64,000 nucleotides of DNA from Mixophyes australis (lineage: Eukaryota; Chordata; Amphibia; Anura; Limnodynastidae), in contig JAVHZZ010000007.1 in assembly GCA_036250195.1 (NCBI GenBank), positions 160,631,150 through 160,695,149 on the forward strand, written 5' to 3'. Within the stretch, counting starts at the first letter, position 1. The number at the start of each line of letters is the position of its first letter. The notes under the pieces are model-generated. The model was given only the letters and a program-made list of their open reading frames with translations. It searched no databases and was not told the origin of the DNA. Shown piece after piece: positions 48,263 through 59,820 of the stretch. Made by a program: the position numbers and the translations under genes.

Positions 48263-48571
48263 CAAAACCTCCATTGCGTGTTTTGGTTTTGGTTTTGGTT
48301 TTGTTTGGTTTTGTTTTGCTATTTTTTGGGAAAATCCATGTTTTTGGGCCTAAATTAACCCAATTTAGTGCTCCAACTGTTTTAGAGACAAGTAATCTAA
48401 TTGTTGAGGTAATAAATCATCCAAAAAAACAGTTTAATTCTTCGTTGGTAGGCCTATTCTACACACAAAACAGATTGTCTTCCTCTCCATCTATGCATAT
48501 TGGCAATGCAGCCATCGTCTTTGAATGTATATTACACCCTACACTTATAGTTAAATATGTAAAGAAATGGA

Positions 48572-49300
48572 AAAAGCCAGTTTGGTTTCTGTCTCTCAAG
48601 GCCCCCCTCCACTTGTATAAAATACCAAAAAATTCAGCCATTATAGACTGTACAATATTAATTGACATGGAGAAAGCCAGTTTGGTTTCTGTCTCTCAAG
48701 GCCCCCCTCCACTTGTATAAAATACCAAAAAATTCAGCCATTATAGACTGTACAATATTAATTGACATGGAGAAAGACAGTTTGGGGTCACTCTGTCTCT
48801 CTAGGCCCCCCTCCACTTGTATAAAATACTAAAAAATTCAGCCATTATAGACTGTACAATATTAATTGACATGGAGAAAGACAGTTTGGGGTCACTCTGT
48901 CTCTCTAGGCCCCCCTCCACTTGTATAAAATACCAAAAAATTCAGCCATTATAGACTGTACAATATTAATTGACATGGAGAAAGCCAGTTTGGTTTCTGT
49001 CTCTCTAGGCCCCCCTCCACTTGTATAAAATACTAAAAAATTCAGCCATTATAGACTGTACAATATTAATTGACATGGAGAAAGACAGTTTGGGGTCACT
49101 CTGTCTCTCTAGGCCCCCCTCCACTTGTATAAAATACCAAAAAATTCAGCCATTATAGACTGTACAATATTAATTGACATGGAAAAAGCCAGTTTGGTTT
49201 CTGTCTCTCTAGGCCCCCCTCCACTTGTATAAAATACCCAAAAATTCAGCCATTATAGACTGTACAATATTATGAAAAATGGACAAAGCCAGTTTAGGGT
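48572..49300. repeat. hAT 3'-side tandem array, copy 2 (100-106 bp units)
   Basis: About seven units with GGCCCCCCTCCACTTGTATA and AGACTGTACAATATTAATTG. Two unit types alternate: TTTGGTTTCTGTCTCT and TTTGGGGTCACTCTGTCTCT, the latter 6 bp longer. Confidence 0.94.
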
Positions 49301-49468
49301 CACTCTGTCTATGACACCCTACCCTTAAGGATAAATTGCCCTAACAGCAGCCTTTCAAGATGGTATGTGATATGGAAATGCCACAAGTCCCTTTCCTCTT
49401 TGGGGGTAGATTGCACCCTACACTTACATAGAAAGTTTTAAAAATATGTTATCGGCATCATCTTCAGC

Positions 49469-52462
49469 TTAATCCTCACCCTCATCAGTGTGTACGTCAT
49501 CATCACAGACTATCAATTCATCGCCGCTTGAATCCGCCATTAGAGAACAGTCAGTGCTTGGATGTCTTGGATGGTGAAGGCCTTCCTCGTGGAAGATGTA
49601 GTTCATTTTTATAAACATCATTTTCTCCACATTTTTGGGAAGTAACCTTCTACGGCGATCACTGACTAAGTTCCCTGCTGTGCTGAACACTCGTTCAGAG
49701 TACACACTGGAGGGTGGGCAGCTTAGGTATTGCAAAGCAAGTTTGTACATGGGTTTCCAAATGGCCTGCTTTTCTTCCCAGTAAGGAAAGGGACTGTCTG
49801 ACATTTCCATATCAACTACCTCTTGAAAGTAATCCTCCACCATCCTTTGCATGTTTATACTCATATTGGATGGAGTTATGGGCAAAGTGACACATTTTTT
49901 TGAAAAATCCTTCAAACCAGCCCAGATGTTAAATTGTTCTGGTCTGCCCCCTGTGTCTTCCCTGCTTCTTTTTTGGAAATTTAATTTTTTACGAGCAACA
50001 GCTTGAGAAAGTGAAGGAGGACACGTCGTCAAGCCGAGGCCCAGTTCAGCGGCCAACTTGCTGAGCAATAGCTCCTTGCAAAAGTTCACATCTCGCTCAT
50101 TTACAAGTAAAGACTCAATGTAGGTTTTAAACCTTGGATCAAGCACAGTGGCCAAAACGTACTGATCCGAGTTCAAGATCTTAATAATTAGAGGATCATT
50201 GTGAAGCGAATTAAGTACTTGATCGACAAGGCCAACATACTTTGCTGAATTGCTTGCTTTCAGCTCCTCCTTCATTTTCTCAAGCTGCTTTTCCAATAGT
50301 CTAATTAAAGGAATGACTTGGCTCAAACTAGCAGAGTCTGCACTGACCTCACATGTCACAACTTCAAATGGTTTCAGCACCTTGCACAGCACTGAAAGGA
50401 TTCCCCACTGTGCAAGAGTGAAATACATCCCCCCTCCTTTCCCAATGTCATGACTTGTGCAATATGCTTGGATGGCTTTGCGCTGTTCCTCCATCCTCTG
50501 AAGCATGTACAGGGTGGAATTCCACCGAGTTACCACCTCTTGCTTAAGTTGGTGGCAGGGCAAGTTAAACTGCTCTTGGAGCTGCTGTAATCTCCTACAT
50601 GCTGTGGCTGAATGCCTGAAATGGCCTGAAATTTTACGGGCCACCGAAAGCATCTCCTGCACCTCACGGTTATTTCGTAGGAAGCTCTGCACCACCAAGT
50701 TGATGGTGTGAGCAAAACAGGGAATATGTTGGAAATCACCCAGCTGTAATGCTCGCACTATATTGTTGGCGTTATCTGAAATGACATACCCTGGGGAGAG
50801 TCCGAGTGGTATAAGCCATGCATCAATCACATCTCTCAGTTTGCGTAACAAATTGTCAGCCGTATGCCTGTTAGTGAAGCCGGTGATACAAAGAGTGGCC
50901 TGCCTGTGACAAATGTTACGTAGTGGTGTACATGCTGCTGCTGTTCCTGCTGGTGAAGGTGAATGACCAACCCAGTGGGCTGTCACAGTCATATAGTCTT
51001 TGGTTTGGCCACTTCCACTTGTCCACATATCTGTGGTTAAGTGAACAGTGGGCAGAATGGCATTTTTCAGCGCAATCTCTACATTTTTACACACTTTTTG
51101 GTATAGTTGTGGAATAGCTTTACGGGAGAAATGGTGTCGCGATGGAATTCTGTAACGCGGACACAAAACCTCAATTAACTGTGAAAAACCAGCTGCGTTT
51201 ATTGTGGAGATTGGACGCAGATCTAACACTAACATTGCAGCCATGGCGTCTGTGATTCGCTTGGCGACTGGGTGACTGCTGTCATATTTGCTTCCCCTCG
51301 CAAATGATTGTTTCACAGTTAATTGCTGAAATGTAGGACTGCTCATTTTATTCACCTGCCTCTGGGATGACGATTCACCCCCAGCAGCAGCAACAGCAGC
51401 AGCAGGACTAACGCTTTCTTCAGAGGAATCAATAATAGTGCCGGAGTCATCCAGCCTTAAGTGGGATGCCGGGCTAACTCCGAGCGCTACTGAGGATATT
51501 GATGAGGATGGTGTGGTGGGTGTATTTTGTAGCCGTCGGTATGTCGGTGAGCGGAGGGTCTTAGCTGATGAGGGAGTGCTTGTATTCTTTTGGGAAGAAC
51601 TTTCAGCTTTTCCCAACACTTTGCCATGAACTCTCGTTAAATGGCGTAACATAGACGAGGTTCCAAGATGGTTAAGGTCCCTCCCTCGACTGACTGTGGC
51701 TTCACATACACTACAAATGGCTATACAATTGTTGTCTGGATTTGGGTAGAAATAATTCCACACATAAGAAGTGGATTTTTTTGTTTTATGCCCAGGCATG
51801 ACAATGGCCTTTTTCTTGTCACGTGCCAGAACTGCTGCCACTGGTGCAGGACTTACACAAACAACCTCATCCTCATCAACATCCTCATTAGCGCCCTCGT
51901 CGCCTACACAAATCTCCCCCTCATCCTCTTCTAATTCCAAAGTGGCATCCTCAATTTGGGTATCACCGGCTACACTCGGGCTATTAAGGCACACATCAGC
52001 AGAATGCTCACGATTAGACATCCCACTGTTGGATGGACTCTCCACAGGGATTGTTGTCATTTGTGAATCAGAGCAAATATTCTCCTGTAATGCCTCACTG
52101 TTATCTTGCAGCTCAGCTTTGACGCGTAACAGTAGTTGTGCACCAATTGTAGGCTGGGTAACTTTTTGGGATCTGCCACTAATAGCCAAAGGTGAAGGCC
52201 TCATTCTCTCTTTGCCACTGCGTGTGTAGAATGGCATGCTTGCAATTTTTTTTTTATCGTCACTTAACTTTTGCTCAGTTACACTTCTTTTTCGCTTCAA
52301 TACAGTAAATTTTTTTTTGGTTTTTGTTTTTTGCACTAATTTGAAAACACTCTGTTGTTTGACATCGCCTTGGCCAGATGACGTACTGGGAACACTAACA
52401 TCAGGACTGGTGACAGAATCTGGTTGCTCATTTAGATCATATGTGGACTGCTTTGAATCCAT
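49469..52462 (-). CDS. hAT transposase with BED zinc finger, 997 residues, uninterrupted
   Basis: Cut-and-paste transposase acting in the nucleus on hAT ends. Start MDSKQSTYDLNEQP at 52462, the same ATG used by copies 1 and 3. Order: Ser/Thr-rich and basic head (1-120), acidic stretch (165-200), BED finger (about 228-279; C250, C253, H274, H279), then the RNase H-like core with Asp at TTDMW (D478) and SDNANN (D563), CFAH (C582, H585), and a C-terminal dimerisation segment with Glu in SVYSERVFSTAGN (E923). The triad appears complete. Compared with copy 3 it stops about 12 residues early, an unimportant loss. The 100-bp array lies just upstream and may carry the promoter. The neighbour is the broken retrotransposon, so the gene is not host-derived. 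Activity is untested. Confidence 0.95.
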   Translation of the reverse strand: MDSKQSTYDLNEQPDSVTSPDVSVPSTSSGQGDVKQQSVFKLVQKTKTKKKFTVLKRKRSVTEQKLSDDKKKIASMPFYTRSGKERMRPSPLAISGRSQKVTQPTIGAQLLLRVKAELQDNSEALQENICSDSQMTTIPVESPSNSGMSNREHSADVCLNSPSVAGDTQIEDATLELEEDEGEICVGDEGANEDVDEDEVVCVSPAPVAAVLARDKKKAIVMPGHKTKKSTSYVWNYFYPNPDNNCIAICSVCEATVSRGRDLNHLGTSSMLRHLTRVHGKVLGKAESSSQKNTSTPSSAKTLRSPTYRRLQNTPTTPSSSISSVALGVSPASHLRLDDSGTIIDSSEESVSPAAAVAAAGGESSSQRQVNKMSSPTFQQLTVKQSFARGSKYDSSHPVAKRITDAMAAMLVLDLRPISTINAAGFSQLIEVLCPRYRIPSRHHFSRKAIPQLYQKVCKNVEIALKNAILPTVHLTTDMWTSGSGQTKDYMTVTAHWVGHSPSPAGTAAACTPLRNICHRQATLCITGFTNRHTADNLLRKLRDVIDAWLIPLGLSPGYVISDNANNIVRALQLGDFQHIPCFAHTINLVVQSFLRNNREVQEMLSVARKISGHFRHSATACRRLQQLQEQFNLPCHQLKQEVVTRWNSTLYMLQRMEEQRKAIQAYCTSHDIGKGGGMYFTLAQWGILSVLCKVLKPFEVVTCEVSADSASLSQVIPLIRLLEKQLEKMKEELKASNSAKYVGLVDQVLNSLHNDPLIIKILNSDQYVLATVLDPRFKTYIESLLVNERDVNFCKELLLSKLAAELGLGLTTCPPSLSQAVARKKLNFQKRSREDTGGRPEQFNIWAGLKDFSKKCVTLPITPSNMSINMQRMVEDYFQEVVDMEMSDSPFPYWEEKQAIWKPMYKLALQYLSCPPSSVYSERVFSTAGNLVSDRRRRLLPKNVEKMMFIKMNYIFHEEGLHHPRHPSTDCSLMADSSGDELIVCDDDVHTDEGED

Positions 52463-52477
52463 TCTGAGCGCAAACCA

Positions 52478-54291
52478 CTGGGGAGTGCTAAAAATTATTT
52501 AGTAGATTCTGCTGACAGTTATGACTTTTGACAGCCAGAAATATTAATGCACAATTAGGGAGGACACCCCAAAAACACTGAGGAGTGCTAAAAATTATTT
52601 AGTAGATACTGCTGACAGATATGACTTTTGACAGCCAGAAATATTAATGCACAATTAGGGAGGACACCCCAAAAACACTGAGGAGTGCTAAAAATTATTT
52701 AGTAGATACTGCTGACAGATATGACTTTTGACAGCCAGAAATATTGCACAATTAGGGAGGACACCCCAAAAACACTGAGGAGTGCTAAAAATTATTTAGT
52801 AGATACTGCTGACAGATATGACTTTTGACAGCCAGAAATATTAATGCACAATTAGGGAGGACACCCCAAAAACACTGAGGAGTGCTAAAAATTATTTAGT
52901 AGATACTGCTGACAGATATGACTTTTGACAGCCAGAAATATTAATGCACAATTAGGGAGGACACCCCAAAAACACTGAGGAGTGCTAAAAATTATTTAGT
53001 AGATACTGCTGACAGATATGACTTTTGACAGCCAGAAATATTAATGCACAATTAGGGAGGACACCCCAAAAACACTGAGGAGTGCTAAAAATTATTTAGT
53101 AGATACTGCTGACAGATATGACTTTTGACAGCCAGAAATATTAATGCACAATTAGGGAGGACACCCCAAAAACACTGAGGAGTGCTAAAAATTATTTAGT
53201 AGATACTGCTGACAGATATGACTTTTGACAGCCAGAAATATTAATGCACAATTAGGGAGGACACCCCAAAAACACTGAGGAGTGCTAAAAATTATTTAGT
53301 AGATACTGCTGACAGATATGACTTTTGACAGCCAGAAATATTAATGCACAATTAGGGAGGACACCCCAAAAACACTGAGGAGTGCTAAAAATTATTTAGT
53401 AGATACTGCTGACAGATATGACTTTTTTTGACAGCCAGAAATATTAATGCACAATTAGGGAGGACACCCCAAAAACACTGAGGAGTGCTAAAAATTATTT
53501 AGTAGATACTGCTGACAGATATGACTTTTGACAGCCAGAAATATTAATGCACAATTAGGGAGGACACCCCAAAAACACTGAGGAGTGCTAAAAATTATTT
53601 AGTAGATACTGCTGACAGATATGACTTTTGACAGCCAGAAATATTAATGCACAATTAGGGAGGACACCCCAAAAACACTGAGGAGTGCTAAAAATTATTT
53701 AGTAGATACTGCTGACAGATATGACTTTTGACAGCCAGAAATATTAATGCACAATTAGGGAGGACACCCCAAAAACACTGAGGAGTGCTAAAAATTATTT
53801 AGTAGATACTGCTGACAGATATGACTTTTGACAGCCAGAAATATTAATGCACAATTAGGGAGGACACCCCAAAAACACTGAGGAGTGCTAAAAATTATTT
53901 AGTAGATACTGCTGACAGATATGACTTTTGACAGCCAGAAATATTAATGCACAATTAGGGAGGACACCCCAAAAACACTGAGGAGTGCTAAAAATTATTT
54001 AGTAGATACTGCTGACAGATATGACTTTTGACAGCCAGAAATATTAATGCACAATTAGGGAGGACACCCCAAAAACACTGAGGAGTGCTAAAAATTATTT
54101 AGTAGATACTGCTGACAGATATGACTTTTGACAGCCAGAAATATTAATGCACAATTAGGGAGGACACCCCAAAAGCACTGAGGTGTGCTACAAATTATTT
54201 AGTAGATACTGCTGACAGATATGACTTTTGACAGCCAGAAATATTAATGCACAATTATGGGGGACACCCCAAAAGCGCTGGGGAGTGCCAA
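52478..54291. repeat. hAT 5'-side 100-bp tandem array, 18 units
   Basis: Same 100-bp unit as 18345-19257 but with twice the copy number. Central copies are identical; exceptions are one unit missing TTAAT plus (near 52742) and one with extra T residues (near 53425). Edge variants (AGATTCTGCTG first, CTACAAATTATT last) are conserved between copies 1 and 2, showing that copy number changes inside fixed edges. Confidence 0.97.
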
Positions 54292-54637
54292 ATATGAAGA
54301 AAAAATAATAAACCTCTATCCTCCTCTCTGCACTAGCGATTTTGGTTAGAGCAATTGCAAGAACAATATTGTATTCTCTGTCCCTGCTCTAATTAGCCTA
54401 TGACTACACCCTGCTCTCTCCCTCTGTCAAATGGCGATGGATTGCTGTGGAGGCGTGTATTTATAAAGTTGAAGTATCGCGAGAACCGAGTCCCGAGATC
54501 CGACAACGTCACAATGACGTTCGGCCTCGATTTGGATTCGGAATGGGCGGGAGAGTACCGAGCTGCTCAGCTCGGTACTCGGATACCCAAAGTTCGGGTG
54601 GGTTCGGTTCTCGGAGAACCGGACCCGCCCATCTCTA

Positions 54638-54978
54638 TTTATAATGCAAATAATGTTGATGCTGCTTCATAGTTAAAGGTCTAAAAATAATTGTATGTTT
54701 CTTTTAGACCTTGATTACATTTATTATCAGTTCTTCTAACTTTGATGTAATATACAGAATTTTGGTATATATTTTAATACATTAATCTCACACAAGTGAT
54801 AGATTTTTTACCAGCTCAGCATAGCACTGGGGTGAAGGGGGGAGAGGTCTGCCCCAGTGGTGTAAGAGACTGATGAGTGTGGTGGGTATAGCGGATAGGC
54901 TACAAACCAGTACAGTCACTTTGTGTTGTCACCAAAGTTGCCCATTCTCTGGTAGACCCTCCGTCCTCCTGGAGAGCT
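54638..54978. other. Unique spacer
   Basis: No feature recognised. Confidence 0.55.
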
Positions 54979-55122
54979 TACTTACTTACTTACTTACTTA
55001 CTCACTTACTTGCTTACTTACTTACTCACTTACTCACTCACTTACTTACTTACTCACTTACTTACTTACTCACTCACTTACTTACTCACTTACTTACTCA
55101 CTTACTTGCTTACTTACTTGCT
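54979..55122. repeat. (CTTA/CTCA)n microsatellite
   Basis: Tetranucleotide run of ACTT, with ACTC and GCTT variants over about 144 bp. Confidence 0.95.
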
Positions 55123-56217
55123 TGTGGATAATGGAATTTGCATATTCAAGCCACGCCCACCTCAGTCAGCACCCACCAGGTAGCTGAATGATGACACTAT
55201 TAGCATACGCTTTGCCCTTCCCACTTAATGATGCAAGTGATGTAATTAGTTGTCTCTCACCTTTTCTTTTCATACCTCGCCTCCATATCTACCCGGAATG
55301 AGGTTTGAGAAGCAGGGAATTATATTTAACCTTTAAGATGCAAATTTTTTTTACAGCGGTCACATGGGGAGATCAATAGTTCAAACAATGGCATCAACAA
55401 GATACATTGTTAAAGTTTTACTGTCTATAAGTTGATGCCCCTAAACCTGCTGCCTTAGACCACTGCCTCTGACTTATTACAGGAACACCCTGAAACTCAC
55501 ATGCCTCTTATTCATACTTGCAGCTACCCCTAACCCTAGGCTAGTATGCTGTAACGTTATTTTATTTTTTATCAATAATAGATAAATTTACCTAAAAATG
55601 CTTAAATCTGCACATTAATTGCCCCCAAAATAAATAATAATGCAGATCGGTGCCAGGAGCATGAAGCTGAACCCTGATCAGCCCGATTATAAAAGGACCA
55701 GTTAATCCTGTGGCACATTGTATTATTGGCCTGACATAACCCCTAAACCCTGGGGAGGTGGGGGGAGTGGCAGTGCATGTGGAGGTGTTGCCAAAAGCAA
55801 CCAATCAGATTACTGCTATCATACTCTACAATGTAGATAAATGGCAGCTAGAATGTGATTGGTTGCTGTGCACTTTCCTTATTAGAGGGTGTGATACATT
55901 TATTTATTGTACAGCTGTCATCTTACTCCGCAGGTCTCTAGGGCACCTATAGGACAATGGGGGGGGGATGAAAATGTTATTTAGAGGAGGGCCGTGGTGC
56001 TGTCACCTACACACCCAACTGTTATATTATAAACATGCTGAATAATCTCTCTTACAACTAACAGCACAACCTCAGTGCAGACGTTGTACATGCGACAGTA
56101 GTGTTATCTGCAGTCAGACAGCGCTTACTGGGCAAAGTGAAACAAAATGACAGAAAAAGCTCTGTCCTGTTGGACTCATTATTCTCTTTCACAATCCTTT
56201 AAAGTGGCAACTAAACT
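55123..56217. other. Unique DNA with one decayed fold-back MITE
   Basis: At about 55781-55880 GGTGTTGCCAAAAGCAACCA and TGTGATTGGTTGCTGTGCAC mirror each other and match the fold-back MITE at 16115-16285. The rest shows nothing recognisable. Confidence 0.6.
55781..55880. mobile_element. Decayed fold-back MITE
   Basis: Inner part of the family seen at 16115-16285: AGCAACCAATCAGATT on the left and GATTGGTTGCT on the right. The outer arms are lost. Confidence 0.75.
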
Positions 56218-56480
56218 CCATACTTGGCCATTTTTCCGGAATATCCGGGAGACTCCCGAATTCCAGGTAGGTCTCCCGGACTCCCGGGAGAGCAGGCAAT
56301 TCTTACGCATCCAGCCCACATCCTAGAGAAGTGGGCAGGAAGTGAGCTTCAACGTCACAACTCGGGGTGAAACGCATCATTTTGGTCGGCTGTAACAAAA
56401 TGCGTTTTTGCCGTGGGGCGGGGCCAAAATGACGTAATTTGCTGCAAATCGTGTCATTGAGGCTCACACCCTGCTCACTT
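56218..56480 (+). mobile_element. CCATACTTGCC-type TIR repeat, copy 4
   Basis: Begins CCATACTTGGCCATTTTTCC, followed by CCGGAATATCCGGGAGACTC and CCGGACTCCCGGGAGAGCAG, then GGGCGGGGCCAAAATGACGT. Its right end passes into the 31-bp array without AAGTATGG, so the array may have grown at or replaced its terminus. Confidence 0.78.
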
Positions 56481-56485
56481 CACTA

Positions 56486-58115
56486 GCGCGTGCGTATCTA
56501 TATATTATACACTGAGGTGTGCGTATCTGTATATTATATACTGAGGTGTGCGTATCTATATATTATACACTGAGGTGTGCGTATCTGTATATTATATACT
56601 GAGGTGTGCGTATCTATATATTATATACTGAGGTCTGCGTATCTATATATTATATACTGAGGTGTGCGTATCTATATATTATATACTGAGCTCTGCATAT
56701 CTGACTATATTATACACCGAGCTCTGTGTATCTGATTATATTATACTCCGAGCTCTGCGTATCTGACTATATTATACACCGAGCTCTGTGTATCTGACTA
56801 TATTATACACCGAGCTCTGCGTATCTGACTATATTATACACTGAGCTCTGTGTATCTGACCATATTATACACCGAGCTCTGTTTATCTGACTATATTATA
56901 CTCCGAGCTCTGCATATCTGACTATATTATACTCCGAGCTCTGCATATCTGACTATATTATACACTGAGCTCTGTGTAGCTGACTATATTATACACTGAG
57001 CTCTGTTTATCTGACTATATTATACTCCGAGCTCTGCATATCTGACTATATTATACACGAGCTCTGTGTATCTGACTATATTATACACTGTGCTCTGTGT
57101 AGCTGACTATATTATACACCGAGCTCTGTGTAGCTGACTATATTATACACTGTGCTCTGTGTATCTGACTATATTATACACTGAGCTCTGTGTAGCTGAC
57201 TATATTATACACTGAGCTCTGTTTATCTGACTATATTATACTCCGAGCTCTGCATATCTGACTATATTATACACGAGCTCTGTGTATCTGACTATATTAT
57301 ACACTGTGCTCTGTGTAGCTGACTATATTATACTCCGAGCTCTGCATATCTGACTATATTATACACTGAGCTCTGTGTATCTGACTATATTATACACCAA
57401 GCTCTGTGTATCTGACTATATTATACACCGAGCTCTGTGTATGTGACTATATTATACACCGAGCTCTGCGTATCTGACTATATTATACACTGAGCTCTGT
57501 GTATCCGACTATATTATACACTGTGCTCTGTGTATCTGACTATATTATACTCCGAGCTCTGTGTATCTGACTATATTATACACTGAGCTCTGCGTATCTG
57601 ACTATATTATACACCGAGCTCTGCGTATCTGACTATATTATACACTGAGCTCTGTGTATCTGATTATATTATACACCGAGCTCTGTGTATCTGACTATAT
57701 TATACACTGAGCTCTGCGTATCTGACTATATTATACACTGAGCTCTGTGTATCTGACTATATTATACACCGAGCTCTATGTATCTGACTATATTATACAC
57801 CGAGCTCTATGTATCTGACTATATTATACACCAAGCTCTGTGTATCTGACTATATTATACACTGAGCTCTGAGTATCTGACTATATTATACACTGTGCTC
57901 TGTGTATCTGACTATATTATACTCCGAGCTCTGTGTATCTGACTATATTATACACCGAGCTCTGTGTATCTGACTATATTATACACCGAGCTCTGCATAT
58001 CTGACTATATTATACACTGAGCTCTGCGTATCTGATTATATTATACACCTAGCTCTGCATATCTGATTATATTATACACCGAGCTCTGAGTATCTGACTA
58101 CATTATACAACAAGC
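56486..58115. repeat. 31-bp minisatellite A, about 52 copies
   Basis: Main unit TATCTGACTATATTATACAC plus CGAGCTCTGTG, period 31. The first 200 bp are a slightly different type (GTGCGTATCTATATATTATA, about 30 bp). Blocks such as GTAGCTGACTATATT with TTTATCTG and TACACGAGCTC repeat at about 56960-57070 and 57195-57290, indicating internal block duplication. Confidence 0.96.
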
Positions 58116-59514
58116 TAATTATAATATAATTAATAATTAATATAATTGAGGTGACTGGACCTTGCCCCAGCTTCACATGGCTCTGCATGAAAGGAGAGAG
58201 CTGCGTGCACCTAACAGTAGTGCACGCAGCATTGCCCATGGATATTATGGGGATAGGAAGAGTTGGAGAGCAGCCAAGCACTGTCTAATATTATAGCCAC
58301 GCCCCCATGCATGCTGGTCACGCCCACTGGCAGTATGGTGCGGAAACCCCCCTCTACAAATCCAACGTTTGCCTCTGTGTTCAGCTGTCCGTATGGAAAT
58401 TATTACTATTAGCGATTAGTTACATTAATTCTGCTTTAGATAAACCAAAGGCTGTGTCCAGTGTAATGAGGTCTGATCCGATGATGGATACAGACGACGC
58501 GTTTCAGACATTTTTATTAATTAACTGGGTTTTGTCACAATTCTTTCAGGGCCATTTATCACAAAATCATCCCAGGACAGCGAGCCCGATAGCAGGCACT
58601 GGAGGGGAGAGCTGGTAAGATCCCTCTACCCCAATGCTCTGCCCATGGGCTTTAATGGCTAACGCCATCTTCAGGGGGCACTAGCCAGAGGGGACAAGAT
58701 CCGAAAATCTATGAAGAGCTTGTTAAATCGCATAAAAATGGGGACTGCTTTTGCGTATGATCACAGTGGATCCTATTTTAATAGATAACAGTGTTACCTA
58801 ATAAAGTGGTTTTCCTCTTAGGTGCTTCTTAAATAGCCCCCACAGACTTTATCCAGCCATAAGATAAGTCTCCTATTTAGCATCTTTAAATAGGGTAATG
58901 GGAGTGGCTTAGAATAAAGCACATCCAATCATTACCCCATCTGTTTTAACTTGATTAACATACTGCAATTAGTATTACAATACCCTGTCCGGGCGCAGCT
59001 GTATAAGCATATAAAAATAAACAATGCAATATAATCGGTTCTCTATTGCCTATACTAAAACATGAATATTTAATATAATTTTAAAAATCATACTCAAAAT
59101 ACTAATTAAAAAAATATAAATGCTGGTATTAACTAGATAACTAGCAGATAAATGCCTCAAACCATTCAGCTATTGCATATAGTACACAGAGCAAACAAAA
59201 CAACAACAAAATCATAAAATAAATTGATCAAAACAAATTAATATGTATATACTTATATTGCACATTAAACCATGTGACAACCATGTGTGAATGGAAAAAC
59301 ATATAACAATATAAGAGAGATTACTTCAAAACACTGTAAACTAACAAAACAATTAAAAGACCCCTAAATATAATAACTCTTAAAGAAATAGCCTATGAAA
59401 GTATCAGAGAGGTAGTAACTGTTGAACAATAAATGTAATATCTATTTAAAGAAACATAAACATTATATATAAATAAAAATAAAAATAAAACAAAAAAGAA
59501 AAATATATAATTAA
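58116..59514. other. Unique, AT-rich towards the right
   Basis: No gene recognised. There is a small palindrome near 58195-58230 (GCTGCGTGCACC, GTGCACGCAGC). The last 500 bp is very AT-rich. Confidence 0.5.
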
Positions 59515-59517
59515 AAA

Positions 59518-59568
<51 letters not shown>

Positions 59569-59572
59569 AATA
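59515..59572. repeat. (AAT)n microsatellite
   Basis: AATAAT run ending in an A-run. It may be the tail region of the neighbouring minus-strand Penelope-like fragment. Confidence 0.92.
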
Positions 59573-59820
59573 TTAAAAAAGATTATGACCAACACATAAT
59601 ACTCGTAACTTCTGTTCCTTTATGGTTCAGTTCATAAATACCAATCATTGAACTCCATTGAGACCTTCTGGACAAAAAGTTTGCAATTTAAACATCCGGG
59701 ACACTTCTCCTCCTCATAATTTTCTATACCTATGCCCTTATAGTAGCATCAAACTTCTCTACCCCAAACACAGATAGTCCACTCAGATTATAGTCATGTT
59801 TTTCATAAAGTGTCTAGAGA
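59573..59820 (-). mobile_element. Possible 3' end of the Penelope-like element
   Basis: On the minus strand a short frame reads LQTFCPEGLNGV near 59655-59695, resembling the LQTL-PEGLN motif at the end of Penelope-like proteins. It would be the C-terminal remainder of the element at 61340-62120, separated by inserted repeats. Short and frameshifted, so uncertain. Confidence 0.45.

Larger units (their letters stand above)
48263..54637 (-). mobile_element. hAT transposon copy 2, long form, left terminus lost
   Basis: Right end TCGGAGAACCGGACCC to CCATCTCTA at 54637, matching copy 1. The left end begins at GCAAAACCTCCATTGCGTG, so about 85 bp including the left inverted repeat is missing and is replaced by LTR sequence. 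Flanking DNA at the right (TTTATAAT) has no copy at the left, confirming a rearranged edge. Internally it has the 3' array, a full-length transposase and an 18-unit 5' array. It cannot be excised as it stands but could supply transposase. Confidence 0.94.

Noticed and set aside
51771..52229. Plus-strand frames opposite the hAT transposase (up to 152 residues)
   Set aside because: Shadow of the transposase gene; the same shadow recurs opposite the stub at 17808-18095.
49469..52462. Host ZBED gene (domesticated hAT)
   Set aside because: It lies inside a recognisable transposon with terminal and subterminal repeats, related copies nearby, and no introns or host context.
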